A stretch of 64,000 nt of DNA from Changchengzhania lutea (GCF_006974145.1 NZ_CP039456.1:3348499-3412498); one strand, 5' to 3'; positions 53,144 through 62,160 are shown, numbered from the stretch's first letter. Program-made: numbers and translations. Notes: generated from the sequence alone by a model not told the origin.

Positions 53144-55170
53144 GGGATGTATATTTTATTAATAGTATCGTAGGTGTAATTTGCAATATTGATAAGATAA
53201 TCATGCTCCATGCCAAAGTAGGATAAACCATTAAAAGTATTTGGGTTTGCAAGATTTGAAGCTACATTTGGGTCAGAAACAGCTCGAATTATATCACCTC
53301 TTGAAACAGCTGCTTCTAACCATGGTTTATTTACAGTATTCCAAATTTCTGAAGATGAAAGACCATCAACGACTTCATTAAGAGCATTTATACCGCCTAA
53401 ATTTTCACCAGATTTAGAAAGACCAGATTCGATAATTTGTTTTGTTCCTCCATCATTAACACTATCTATCCATTTTCCAATAACCGTAGTAGTTTTATTA
53501 GGATTTGTAACAATATCTCCACCATAACCCGAATATTTAAAAGTCAAAATATTATTTACAATCCTACCCACTTGGTTACCAGAATTATCAATAAGCTTTA
53601 AAATTCCACTGCTGTCCAGTACGGTCTTTATACCATTTTCAATAGCCGTGGCAATACTAGCCAAAAAGTTGTAGGCGATCTTAAATATTTTAAAGGCACT
53701 TCTGCCTACATCATAAATCTTGGTGGCTATTTTGGCAAGTTTTGCCCAAGGCACAAACTCCATGACGATGCCAACTATACCTATAACGGCAGCAGTATAG
53801 TCATTATTAGCAAAACCTGCCAAGGTATCCTTGCCCGCATTAAAAACACCGCCACCGGGAAGGAACTCAATACCAATTTCCAGCAATAGCGGCCCCATAA
53901 GTTTAAAAAGCACGCCCCATTCCTCAGCGTTTTGAGGCCAGAACTCACCAACAATGGATTTTACACTTGAAAACAAAGCGGTTTCCATAGTGTTTTTCGT
54001 GTAGCTTTCCTGTTCCTGTGCATCCAGACTAGAGAAAAACGTATTGAATGTACTGGGTGAAGTAGGGTTGTTGTTCTTTACAATATCATAAATAGCCCTA
54101 CTCTTTGCCCATAAATTAGCTCTATCTGTAACATTAAGTGTACTGTCATAAAGGTTTATGGCCAATAAAGTGCTTAAATCTTGAAATACAGGTTGGTTGG
54201 TCTCCATGAGATAACCAATCAAGACGCTATTTTTTTGTGCGATCTCACCTTCAGATGGAATTCTGGACAAGGGCGCTTCAATAATTTCGGTAAGTACATC
54301 AATAACATTAAAATCTTCTTCTTGCCCAGATGGAGGAGGCATGGTTGTAATTGGAGATGGTGTTCCCCCATTATCAGGAACATCTCCAACATACCCACCG
54401 CCTGTGTCTGTTCCCCCACCAGAACCATCAGAACCGCCTGTATCACTACCAGTTCCAGAACCACCACCAGTACAAGTAATTGTGTACTCAATAATAACAT
54501 CGCATTCACCAGGATGTTGACAAACAGAACCCTCGCCATATACGAATTCCCTGCCATCAGGGATGCGGTGGTAGACCACAAAGGTTACCGTACAATTACC
54601 ACTGGATTTTGCAGACAAACTGCTATTAGAAGATGATTTGTTAGAAATGGAAGACGTATCTTCACTAGAAGAAATAAAATTATATTCAGTGTCAAACTTT
54701 GAAATTGAAAGAAATTTTTTAGAATTGTTTTTAACAAACTCCAACTGGTCGTACTCGTACCTTAAGATGAATTCATCAATTGTTCCATCATGATTTTTTT
54801 GAATGACGTAATTATCAAAAGTAAATAAGGGTTGGTCTTGGTTTTTAATTCTAAAAGTATAGGCTTCGTAATCTTTGAAAGATGCTTTTGAAATATCATC
54901 GGTCAATATACTATAATCGTTAGTGTTTTTTGAGCTTGATGAAGTTTTGGATTTGTAAACGTCAATTTTTGAAGTTTTATTAGAAATAATTGAACTAAAA
55001 AGCGAATTGTTCTCAATCTCATTAAGGGAAACAGTTTCAACAATGAGGTTATTGTTTTTAAATTCCTGTAAATCGATGATTTCATCTTTGCTACAAGATT
55101 GAAATAATAGCGAAATTCCGAGAATCAGAATTCCGAATTTTAAATAATTTTTAAGTTTTTGTTTTTTCAT
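53140..55170 (-). CDS. Polymorphic toxin carrier 2, lipoprotein
   Basis: A 676-residue paralogue of the 46037 carrier. ATG 55170 (MKKQKLKNYLKFG) is chosen, since it opens the lipoprotein signal (LLFQSC) like the paralogue; an upstream ATG lies inside the hairpin. Residues 1-534 are nearly identical to carrier 1, at the DNA level as well over long runs. After V534 the tip is different: KTTTVIGKWIDS, NLGGINALNEV, NKPWLEAAVSRGDIIRAVSD and MEHDYLINIANYTYD. This fits a CdiA/haemagglutinin-type toxin tip whose activity I cannot assign. Confidence 0.77.
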   Translation of the reverse strand: MKKQKLKNYLKFGILILGISLLFQSCSKDEIIDLQEFKNNNLIVETVSLNEIENNSLFSSIISNKTSKIDVYKSKTSSSSKNTNDYSILTDDISKASFKDYEAYTFRIKNQDQPLFTFDNYVIQKNHDGTIDEFILRYEYDQLEFVKNNSKKFLSISKFDTEYNFISSSEDTSSISNKSSSNSSLSAKSSGNCTVTFVVYHRIPDGREFVYGEGSVCQHPGECDVIIEYTITCTGGGSGTGSDTGGSDGSGGGTDTGGGYVGDVPDNGGTPSPITTMPPPSGQEEDFNVIDVLTEIIEAPLSRIPSEGEIAQKNSVLIGYLMETNQPVFQDLSTLLAINLYDSTLNVTDRANLWAKSRAIYDIVKNNNPTSPSTFNTFFSSLDAQEQESYTKNTMETALFSSVKSIVGEFWPQNAEEWGVLFKLMGPLLLEIGIEFLPGGGVFNAGKDTLAGFANNDYTAAVIGIVGIVMEFVPWAKLAKIATKIYDVGRSAFKIFKIAYNFLASIATAIENGIKTVLDSSGILKLIDNSGNQVGRIVNNILTFKYSGYGGDIVTNPNKTTTVIGKWIDSVNDGGTKQIIESGLSKSGENLGGINALNEVVDGLSSSEIWNTVNKPWLEAAVSRGDIIRAVSDPNVASNLANPNTFNGLSYFGMEHDYLINIANYTYDTINKIYIP

Positions 55171-55219
55171 ACCGTTTGGTTTAAAGTTAATAAAAATGTT
55201 TCTTGTGTTGGTCAAAATT

Positions 55220-55351
55220 AACCACAACGGTCTTGTATATGAAAAGTAGCGGATTTTATGCACGAACTTTTCGGTTTAACACAAACCTTTTTTTATATTT
55301 ACTTACTTTCGTTTAAGCACCAAAGCCGCTATTTTTTTTTATATACGTTGT
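55220..55351. repeat. attC-like hairpin G, left portion
   Basis: AACCACAACGG (from 55220) faces ATATACGTTGT (to 55351) and, after intron 3, TGGCAAC at 57207-57213. Inner arms TAGCGG (55247-55252) and CCGCTA (55326-55331) plus flanking A/T runs pair. The outer sequence AACCACAAC is the same as at hairpin F, so the two carriers share this upstream element. Confidence 0.65.
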
Positions 55352-57206
55352 GTGTGCCCAGCATGGGCATCTTTTATTTACGGAAAGGTAAATAATTAAT
55401 CTAGAGGGTGCAAGTCCCTTATGTACAGGAGTAACGTCTTGAAGCATTAGTAAGTCGCAAGGGTGAAAACCGTGAGGTTCTATCTGAAGGAAGCGGAACT
55501 ACAAAACTCGGTACTGACGAACAGAAATCGTATACAGAGGCATATTTACTTGGGTAAGCAAGCACATCATTGTAACGCCCAACGAACACCAAAAGGGTAA
55601 ATATGTAGATACGGCAGTGATTGAGAGAAAGAAGATGTCATTACCTGGGGAGGTCTCCAAAACTACGAGTTGGTTATTTGGAGAAGTCAGCAGAGGTCAT
55701 AGTACCTACGGGAAACGAGTTGAGGCAATACCTCAGATGGTCTCACAAGTAGGGAAGGACAGAACATTAAATTACGTTGGAATTCGATTAGGATGCCTAG
55801 CTAGCCTAGTTTTAAACCAACAGGAGTACACGAATTATTAAACCTATGATTGAAAACGTATTATCAGCAACAAACCTTTTTAAAGCAACACGACAAGTGG
55901 AGCGCAATAAAGGCGCGAGCGGTGTAGATGGTATGAAAACAACGGAGCTTTCCGCTTATATATTAGAAAACCGTTCGACTATACTATCGACTATTCGCAC
56001 AAACAGCTATAATCCAAATTCAATATTAGGAGTAACCATTCCAAAAGGACAGGGTAAAACCCGACTATTAGGAATACCAACTGTAGTCGATAGGTGGCTT
56101 CAAAAAGCGGTAAGTCAACAATTAATGGTTCATTTTGAATATGATTTTGAACCCGTTAGTTACGGTTTCCGTCCACAAAAGAACATCCAAAAAGCAGTAT
56201 TACAAGCTCAAACGTATATCAATTCTGGTTATCAAGATATTGTAGATATTGATTTAGAAGGATTCTTTGACCAAGTAGACCACTGTATCTTACTGCAACT
56301 TATTTACCACAAGGTAAAATGTCCGACCACTTTGCGATTAATCCGAAAATGGCTTAGAGTTCCCATATTAATAGATGGAAAACTCCAAAAGCGCAGAAAA
56401 GGCATCCCGCAAGGCAGTCCAATTAGTCCCTTATTATCTAATATTATGTTAGATGTTTTGGACAAAGAAATGAAAAGCATGGGCTTGCGTTATGTTCGCT
56501 ACGCTGATGATTTTAGCGTTTACGCCAAAAGCAAAAGCGAGGCTAAACAAATAGGAAATAGACTGTTTGTCTTCTTAAAAGATAAACTTAAATTACCTAT
56601 AAACAAAGCCAAAAGTGGCATCCGCAGACCTGTAAACTTTGAGTTACTCGGGCATGGTTTTGTACCCATCTATAAAAAGGGTGTAAAAGGACAATATGTA
56701 CTAGTGGTAGCCAATAAAAGTTGGGCAAAGTTTAAACGTAACCTAAAAAGTATAACCAAGAAAACCAAACCCATGTCGTTGTTAGAACGACTCGAACGAC
56801 TTAATCAAGTCTGCCGAGGCTGGATGAACAATTACCGCTTAACCAACATCTATGCAAAAAGTAAAAAGCTAGATGAGTGGCTAAGAAATCGGTTGCGCTA
56901 TTGTATTTGGCACGATTGGAAGAAACTAGAACGGAAACGTAAAAACCTAATTCAATTAGGTATAGAAATCGGACAAGCCTATGCTTGGAGTAGAACAAGA
57001 ATGGGAGGCTGGGCAGTTGCTCAAAGTCCTATTCTAAAGACTACTATTACAGTCTCTAGACTTAAACGAAAAGGGTATAAACCTTTGTTAGATTACATTA
57101 ATAATACGCAAACTTCAATTTGGTGAACCGCCGTATACGAGACCCGTACGTACGGTGGTGTGAGAGGCGCAGTGACGACTTTTAAGTCGTCACCCGTCTA
57201 CTCAAT
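55352..57206 (+). mobile_element. Group II intron 3
   Basis: It begins GTGTGCCCAGCATGGGCATC and has GAGGGTGCAAGTCCCTTATG near 55404, as in intron 1. Domain V (CCGCCGTATACGAGACCCGT) is at 57128-57147. The end CTACTCAAT is at 57198-57206. The 5' exon ends TTGT and the 3' exon starts TGGC, giving GTTGTTGGC when joined, the same core as free hairpins. The first 494 bases are ribozyme. Confidence 0.85.
55846..57126 (+). CDS. ltrA: Group II intron reverse transcriptase/maturase 3
   Basis: A 426-residue reverse transcriptase closely related to RT 1. Motifs: RNKGASGVDGM, RLLGIPTVVDR, VSYGFRPQKN, VDIDLEGFFDQVDH, KGIPQGSPISPLLSN and catalytic RYADDFSVY. The maturase region has VCRGWMNNYR, and the shared C-terminus is AYAWSRTRMGGWAVAQSPIL. 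There is no HNH endonuclease. Probably active by sequence. Confidence 0.93.
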   Translation: MIENVLSATNLFKATRQVERNKGASGVDGMKTTELSAYILENRSTILSTIRTNSYNPNSILGVTIPKGQGKTRLLGIPTVVDRWLQKAVSQQLMVHFEYDFEPVSYGFRPQKNIQKAVLQAQTYINSGYQDIVDIDLEGFFDQVDHCILLQLIYHKVKCPTTLRLIRKWLRVPILIDGKLQKRRKGIPQGSPISPLLSNIMLDVLDKEMKSMGLRYVRYADDFSVYAKSKSEAKQIGNRLFVFLKDKLKLPINKAKSGIRRPVNFELLGHGFVPIYKKGVKGQYVLVVANKSWAKFKRNLKSITKKTKPMSLLERLERLNQVCRGWMNNYRLTNIYAKSKKLDEWLRNRLRYCIWHDWKKLERKRKNLIQLGIEIGQAYAWSRTRMGGWAVAQSPILKTTITVSRLKRKGYKPLLDYINNTQTSIW

Positions 57207-57220
57207 TGGCAACTGCTATT

Positions 57221-58231
57221 TTAGTAAATATTCACACTTCTATAATTATAAAAATTACTACTATTATTTATAATAGATTCGTTTTTAGTGTCGACATTTA
57301 TTTTAAGTAAATTTCCAATGTCTAATAAAATATCATTGGTTTCGCTAAAAGAAATGATATCAGAAACACTAGGTGAGCCCGTATTTTCAAACTCTTTTAT
57401 TATATCGATTTCATCTCCATTATTAATATTTACCTCTACAATCCCATAAAAAGTAATTTCTCCTAAGTTTGGATCATATGTTTTCTTGACAGCAAATAAG
57501 CGACCATTTCTCCCTAGGGTAATGTCTTCATAATGATTTGTCTTAACAATTTTTTTTGCACCTGAATTAGCATCAATTTTAATTAAGTCGTCTATTGCAC
57601 CAGGAAGGAAAGAAGTTCTTCTAGGGATTATTAACTCATTAGTGTCATAAGAATAGTATATACTTGACACACCTGTTTTGTCATTACTTGGTGCGTTCTC
57701 TAGAGCTTCAAATACTTGCATTGTAGAAATTTTTGAAGCATTTTCTGCATTAATTTCTACTAAATTTATTGATTGAAGTTCTGTATTAGCAACAATGCGT
57801 TCGAGACCAAACAGTTTTCCATTTCCAGCAATTATTGTACTGTAATTTTCTGAACTAATAATAGTTTCTTCTTTAGTATCAATATTGACCTTTATTATTT
57901 GAGGTCCAATTCCGTTTTCATAAACGTTTCTTCTAATGAACAATTGATTGGTTGTATTAAAATATGTAAAATCAAAGTCTACGCTGGCTTGCATTGGTTC
58001 AAAATCTAAAAATGTTGAAGTTGAAACGCCACTTGTAGGATTTACTTCAACAATTTTTAAGTTACTACCAAATCCTTCAATGGCAAGTAACTTGCTTGTT
58101 GATTGATTAAAACTATTTTCATTTTCGTTGTCATTGCTACAACTAAATTGTATCAATGTCATTATTGCGAAAATTGAAATTTTAAAAAAAGATTTTAATT
58201 GTTGTAATTTGGTTACTGTCATAATTTTCAT
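57221..58231 (-). CDS. Lipoprotein with probable beta-propeller
   Basis: A 336-residue protein with a lipoprotein signal (TLIQFSC). The rest shows repeated short strands and asparagine-rich turns (for example KIVEVNPTSGVST, QIIKVNIDTKEETI and DLIKIDANSGAKKIVK), a repeat pattern as in six- or seven-bladed propellers. It occupies one unit of the hairpin-separated array. No enzymatic motif. Function unknown. Confidence 0.65.
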   Translation of the reverse strand: MKIMTVTKLQQLKSFFKISIFAIMTLIQFSCSNDNENENSFNQSTSKLLAIEGFGSNLKIVEVNPTSGVSTSTFLDFEPMQASVDFDFTYFNTTNQLFIRRNVYENGIGPQIIKVNIDTKEETIISSENYSTIIAGNGKLFGLERIVANTELQSINLVEINAENASKISTMQVFEALENAPSNDKTGVSSIYYSYDTNELIIPRRTSFLPGAIDDLIKIDANSGAKKIVKTNHYEDITLGRNGRLFAVKKTYDPNLGEITFYGIVEVNINNGDEIDIIKEFENTGSPSVSDIISFSETNDILLDIGNLLKINVDTKNESIINNSSNFYNYRSVNIY

Positions 58232-58258
58232 TTAGGGTTAATGTTCGTCATAGTTGTT

Positions 58259-58386
58259 GCCAACGTGATTTTATATGATTTGTGCGCCTAAAAATCGGAG
58301 ATTTTTCGGTGGTAGCAAATCGTTTGTTGATTGTTTGTCGGTTTGTACTAGTTCAAATTTGAGCATAAATTATATGCAGTGTTGGC
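58259..58386. repeat. attC-like hairpin A
   Basis: GCCAACG (58259-58265) faces GTGTTGGC (to 58386). The arms TTATATGATTTGTGCG and GCATAAATTATATGC pair with bulges. The centre AAAAATCGGAGATTTTT is a small hairpin. It is nearly identical to hairpin B over its 5' 65 bases. Confidence 0.75.
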
Positions 58387-58392
58387 ATTTCG

Positions 58393-59241
58393 TTATTTTT
58401 TTATTTCAAATCGAGTATGAATTCTTTTATAAACCATTCCGTTTTCTGGACTTGACCTTTCTTTATCTATTTCAAATATTCCTTTAAATTTATATAAAAC
58501 GAAACCTAAATTATCAATACTTCTTGGAAAGGCAATTCTTTTTATCGGACTATTAATTAAATCAGAATAATGTGTGTCTATTCTTCCGTCGATTTTACAC
58601 TTTTCAAATATGGTTTCTCCGTCGTCTGATATTTTATTATCCCAATCTGCATTTTCGTAGAATTTCGGAAACCACAGATAATGATTATCATAAATTTTGC
58701 TCTTAAAATAAGCACGTTGAACTCCTTTGTAATTTTGTCCTAAACAATTACTTGCGTCTAAAATTGTTCTAAATGCGGGATTTTCTTTTATATCCAAATA
58801 TCCTTTTTTTCTATAAAAATCAGGACTAAATTCTTTTTCTAAATCCCAAGGCTCGTATGTGTTATTTTTTGTTTTTTTTCTTCTCAAGTTTTTTATTAAC
58901 TCAATGATTTTATCAGTTTGCTCATTGATAGCGTTTGTGCTATCCGTTATTGCAATTCGTTCAAAACAGTGATTTGTTGAGTTTATAACATCAATCTCTC
59001 GTTTTTTATCCAGTTCTTCACGACTTATATGTGCTGGTTCATCAATCTCAATATGTAAATCAAATTGAGGAAAAAACATATCAGTTAAGGCATAGCCATT
59101 CGGTCGATTAACATATTGTTGAGTTACAAATTTTATGTCTAAACAATTCAAACCGTGCCAAATTCTGGTTACAACATAATTTTCGTAATTCTTTTTATTT
59201 GTTTTAGAAATCTGTTTAATTATATATTCTAATTCTGTCAT
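58393..59241 (-). CDS. PvuRts1I/AbaSI-like modification-dependent nuclease
   Basis: A 282-residue protein. The N-terminal half carries YALTDMFFPQFDLHIEIDE followed by PAH, an Asp-Glu-x-Asp/His pattern of PD-(D/E)xK or Vsr-like nucleases as in PvuRts1I and AbaSI, which cut DNA with glucosylated or hydroxymethylated cytosine. The C-terminal half (about 175-282, HYLWFPKFYENADWDNKIS) would correspond to an SRA-like base-sensing domain, but I cannot confirm it. This suggests an anti-phage role. It is the only gene between hairpins A and B. Confidence 0.6.
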   Translation of the reverse strand: MTELEYIIKQISKTNKKNYENYVVTRIWHGLNCLDIKFVTQQYVNRPNGYALTDMFFPQFDLHIEIDEPAHISREELDKKREIDVINSTNHCFERIAITDSTNAINEQTDKIIELIKNLRRKKTKNNTYEPWDLEKEFSPDFYRKKGYLDIKENPAFRTILDASNCLGQNYKGVQRAYFKSKIYDNHYLWFPKFYENADWDNKISDDGETIFEKCKIDGRIDTHYSDLINSPIKRIAFPRSIDNLGFVLYKFKGIFEIDKERSSPENGMVYKRIHTRFEIKK

Positions 59242-59264
59242 TTTTACGCTTTTTTTTAATGAAT

Positions 59265-59394
59265 GCCAACGTGTTTTTATATGATTTGTGCGACTAAAAA
59301 TCGGAGATTTTTCGGTGGTAGCAAATCGTTTGTTGAATGTTTGTCAGTTCGTTATTTAGTTTAAATGTAAGCATAAATTATATGAGGTGTTAGC
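59265..59394. repeat. attC-like hairpin B
   Basis: GCCAACG (59265-59271) faces GTGTTAGC (59387-59394), so the last core differs from hairpin A by one base (GTTAGC against GTTGGC). Arms and the AAAAATCGGAGATTTTT centre are as in hairpin A. Confidence 0.75.
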
Positions 59395-59404
59395 TAAAGT
59401 TTTT

Positions 59405-59644
59405 TTAAATATTTGGGATGTCTCTAATAAAAGTTTCTCCTTCCCAGATTGCACAAAGTCGAAACTCTTGGTTTATAGAATGACTTTTAGCTAATTCTAC
59501 TTTATCTGTCATATTTAAAAAATCATTTAAAAATAATTGATAATCCTTGTCTCTTTTTGGAGCAATAAAAATAGTCATATCAAGACCTCCATCTTTATAA
59601 GTTCCTATTTGTTTTTTTCTTCTCAAAGCTTTCTCTAAATTCAT
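59405..59644 (-). CDS. Uncharacterised small protein, 79 residues
   Basis: A soluble protein starting MNLEKALRRKKQIGTYKDGG. No known motif. It begins 19 bases after the FISUMP lipoprotein gene with no hairpin between, so the two genes form one array unit. The acidic/basic mix and size are compatible with an accessory or antitoxin protein, but nothing supports a specific role. Confidence 0.5.
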   Translation of the reverse strand: MNLEKALRRKKQIGTYKDGGLDMTIFIAPKRDKDYQLFLNDFLNMTDKVELAKSHSINQEFRLCAIWEGETFIRDIPNI

Positions 59645-59663
59645 TTTCTTTCTTTTTATTTCA

Positions 59664-60668
59664 TTAATCTTTTATGCAACGAACTGTATAACCATTATTA
59701 ATATCTTGTTCAACAATTCTAATAGTAGTTTCATTGTTTAAGAACATTGTAAAGACATCAGAATTTACTTGGCTTGAACTTTTTTTCGTAGTAGTCCACC
59801 ATTCAGCTCTTCCGTCTGGGGAACTACTAAAAGTTCCTCCCATACGAGTTCCAGTTGGGATAGCTGAAAAGCCAGAACTATTAGTTTGGTCATTACCAAC
59901 CCAACCACTTTTAGACATTAATGCTTTTGCAGATTCTAATCCACCTACGCTAGCTGATAGGTTTAAGAAATCAGTATAACTAGATACTTGCCAACCTTCA
60001 GGAGCCAAGCCACGCGAATCATTTACTGCATACCAATTATAGATTTTTCCTCGGTCAGTTACTAATGTACCGTTTCCATTTTCAAAATAACACCAAGCTC
60101 CTGTTTTTAAAGAAGCCCATTCAGAACTATTTTGAACTTGTGGAATATCATCTCCATTGCGATATTTTGAAGTGGATAAGTTTTCTTTCATCCAGCATTT
60201 GTCTCCAATTGTTACAGTTGAATATATATTTCCATCAATATCTTCAATTTTACCACAGTTAGGAAATAATGAATTTGTTCTAAAACTTAATTCATTTCCA
60301 TATGATGTTCCAATACTATTTGTTGCGTAAGATCTTAAATAATAATTGGTATCTTCGTTGAGATTTAATATACTTGATTTGAACTCTCCGATTTCGGTTC
60401 CATCAGATGTAATATTATCTAATATTGTTGGTAATGTGTTTAGACTCCAACAAACTCCTCTTGAAATTATTTCTTTTCCTCCATTTGAGGTTATATTTCC
60501 TCCTGAAACTGCTGTGAATTCTGTAATTTCAGTTATCGTTAATGTTTCCAAAATTGGTTTAGTAAAATTTGTTTCTTCAATTTCAGTTTGATTCAAATCT
60601 TCATTAGCACAATTTAATAGTATTAAACTTGTTGCAATTAAAAATAGATGTCTTGTAATTTTGTTCAT
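59664..60668 (-). CDS. FISUMP-domain lipoprotein
   Basis: About 334 residues from ATG 60668 (MNKITRHLF), which opens a lipoprotein signal (LILLNC). Residues about 40-130 look like a fibronectin-type domain (ISRGVCWSLNT, LNEDTNYYLRSYATNSIGT). The C-terminal FISUMP domain (about 135-334) has GKCWMKENLSTSKYRNGD, KIYNWYAVNDSRGLAPEGW and a final VRCIKD. These are surface proteins of unknown binding role, abundant in Bacteroidota. Confidence 0.82.
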   Translation of the reverse strand: MNKITRHLFLIATSLILLNCANEDLNQTEIEETNFTKPILETLTITEITEFTAVSGGNITSNGGKEIISRGVCWSLNTLPTILDNITSDGTEIGEFKSSILNLNEDTNYYLRSYATNSIGTSYGNELSFRTNSLFPNCGKIEDIDGNIYSTVTIGDKCWMKENLSTSKYRNGDDIPQVQNSSEWASLKTGAWCYFENGNGTLVTDRGKIYNWYAVNDSRGLAPEGWQVSSYTDFLNLSASVGGLESAKALMSKSGWVGNDQTNSSGFSAIPTGTRMGGTFSSSPDGRAEWWTTTKKSSSQVNSDVFTMFLNNETTIRIVEQDINNGYTVRCIKD

Positions 60669-60693
60669 ATTTAGGGTTTTTGTGGAAATTTTA

Positions 60694-60753
60694 GCTAACT
60701 GGTTATATCCGTACATATTATACTGTTTATCGGTTTCTGTTTCCGGATAAACG
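60694..60753. repeat. Hairpin C beside the recombinase gene
   Basis: GCTAAC (60694-60699) begins the site as in the mirror of hairpin B. GTTATATCCG (60702-60711) pairs with CGGATAAAC (60744-60752) with one bulge. It is shorter than hairpins A and B and lies between the first array gene and the recombinase stop, the place where an attI-type site would be expected. Confidence 0.5.
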
Positions 60754-60904
60754 TAATAAGTATTAATCTTTATTGGTACGTTATATTATTAAAATTAGTA
60801 AATTTCCGTTTCAAATATATGATTTTTCTTCAAATTTATTTATCAAAAGCAATATGCCCTTTTAGTTTTACACTAAATTAATGTATTTCTATTATGGAAA
60901 AATA

Positions 60905-62080
60905 TTAATAATACTTTAATTGACTTAGAGCGCCCTGCTTATTGGGTTCTCTACCTATCTTTTTCACAGCAACATCTAATGGACTTTCTATTCTTAATAA
61001 ATCCTTTTTTGAGACGTGTGTATAGATCATTGTTGTTTCTGGTTTGGAATGACCTAATAGTTCTTGGATATATCTTAAATCAATACCATTCTCTAATAAA
61101 TGGGTTGCATAGCTATGTCTAAGAGTGTGAGGTGTCACTTTTTTAGTGATATTGGCTGCTTTACATGATCTTTTTAAAAATGCTCGGACACTTTCTGGAC
61201 TATACTTTTCCGAGGGTTTACCTTCTGCGAAATATATGTTAGGTTTATAGGTGTTTAGATAATTCAACACTAATGGAATACAACTCTTCGCTAATATTAT
61301 ATTCCTATCCTTTCTCCCTTTGCTATTTTTCACAATAAGTTGCCTTCTTTGAATATCTATATGTGATAGTTCTAAGCTTAAAAGTTCACTTATCCTTAAT
61401 CCCGCTGAGTAAATCATAGCTAGTATCGCTCTATGCTTTAAATTTTTAGTACATCTAAGGATATTAATAATTTCTTCATTTGAAAGCACCGTTGGTAATA
61501 TGTATGACTTTTTAGGTCTATCTAAAGTAAGGTTATCTATTTTGCTATCTGGATAAAAATTAACAAACAGTTTCATAGCACTTATAAACTGACGATGTGT
61601 ACTGATACTGTATTGTCTTGGTATAAACACCTTTTCAATAAATAGCTCTACATCTCTGTTTGTTAATGATTCAGGAGGAACATGGTTAATAAAGTCAAAA
61701 AAATCGGCAATAAATGAGAAATAAGTCTTAATCGTACTTTCACTGTAGCATTTCCCTCTTAAATAGGACACATAAGCTCTAATGATTTCTTTGTTCTTTT
61801 CTGAAATAACTCGCTTCTTTTTGGTTGATGGTTGAGTGGGTAGTTTATTGATGGATTGATCAATATTAATTACAGCAATTGTGTCAAAAATTTGGTTTGT
61901 GAGTTTTAGGCTATGATTTGTAAATGGTGTGTACCAACATCGTTTTGAAATACTCCATTTAAATGCCTTTGTACGTTTTACGACAGTAATTAATTGATCG
62001 TTATATTTAAAGTAAACAAAAATCGAGTCTTGATTTTTGTAATACCCCCTTTTAATGCTAACAGTTGGTAATGTATTCAT
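60905..62080 (-). CDS. Xer/integrase-type tyrosine recombinase
   Basis: A 391-residue recombinase. An N-terminal extension (about 1-90, with KWSISKRCWYTPF) is followed by a SAM-like core-binding domain (about 100-185) and a catalytic domain with Arg (SAGLRISELL), Lys (KNSKGRKDR), HTLRHSYATHLLENG, LGHSKPETTMIYTHV (Tyr nucleophile) and a final RIESPLD. The C-terminal layout resembles IntI, but the extra 16-residue patch unique to integron integrases is not visible. It closes the array on its upstream side, and reads in the same direction as the array genes. Confidence 0.88.
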   Translation of the reverse strand: MNTLPTVSIKRGYYKNQDSIFVYFKYNDQLITVVKRTKAFKWSISKRCWYTPFTNHSLKLTNQIFDTIAVINIDQSINKLPTQPSTKKKRVISEKNKEIIRAYVSYLRGKCYSESTIKTYFSFIADFFDFINHVPPESLTNRDVELFIEKVFIPRQYSISTHRQFISAMKLFVNFYPDSKIDNLTLDRPKKSYILPTVLSNEEIINILRCTKNLKHRAILAMIYSAGLRISELLSLELSHIDIQRRQLIVKNSKGRKDRNIILAKSCIPLVLNYLNTYKPNIYFAEGKPSEKYSPESVRAFLKRSCKAANITKKVTPHTLRHSYATHLLENGIDLRYIQELLGHSKPETTMIYTHVSKKDLLRIESPLDVAVKKIGREPNKQGALSQLKYY

Positions 62081-62106
62081 ATGCTAAAATTCATAAAAAA
62101 AAATGC

Positions 62107-62149
62107 TATATTTGATTAATAAACGTTTATATACGTATATAAACGTTTA
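62107..62149 (+). promoter_or_regulatory. Promoter with 30-bp perfect palindrome
   Basis: TATATTTG at 62107-62114 fits the TAnnTTTG -7 element for the zinc-ribbon gene at 62161. A perfect palindrome at 62120-62149, with half-site TAAACGTTTATATAC, lies over the expected transcription start and between the divergent recombinase and zinc-ribbon genes. It could be an operator for autoregulation or a recombinase binding site. Confidence 0.6.
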
Positions 62150-62160
62150 AAAAATGATTA

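Noticed and set aside
40245-60753. CRISPR array
   Set aside because: The repeated units are 57-130 bases, widely spaced by whole genes and hairpin-shaped. There is no short regular repeat-spacer pattern and no cas gene.
60905-62080. True integron integrase IntI
   Set aside because: The extra patch between the second catalytic box and the HxxR motif that defines IntI is missing. I therefore call it a Xer-type recombinase and keep the integron idea as a hypothesis.
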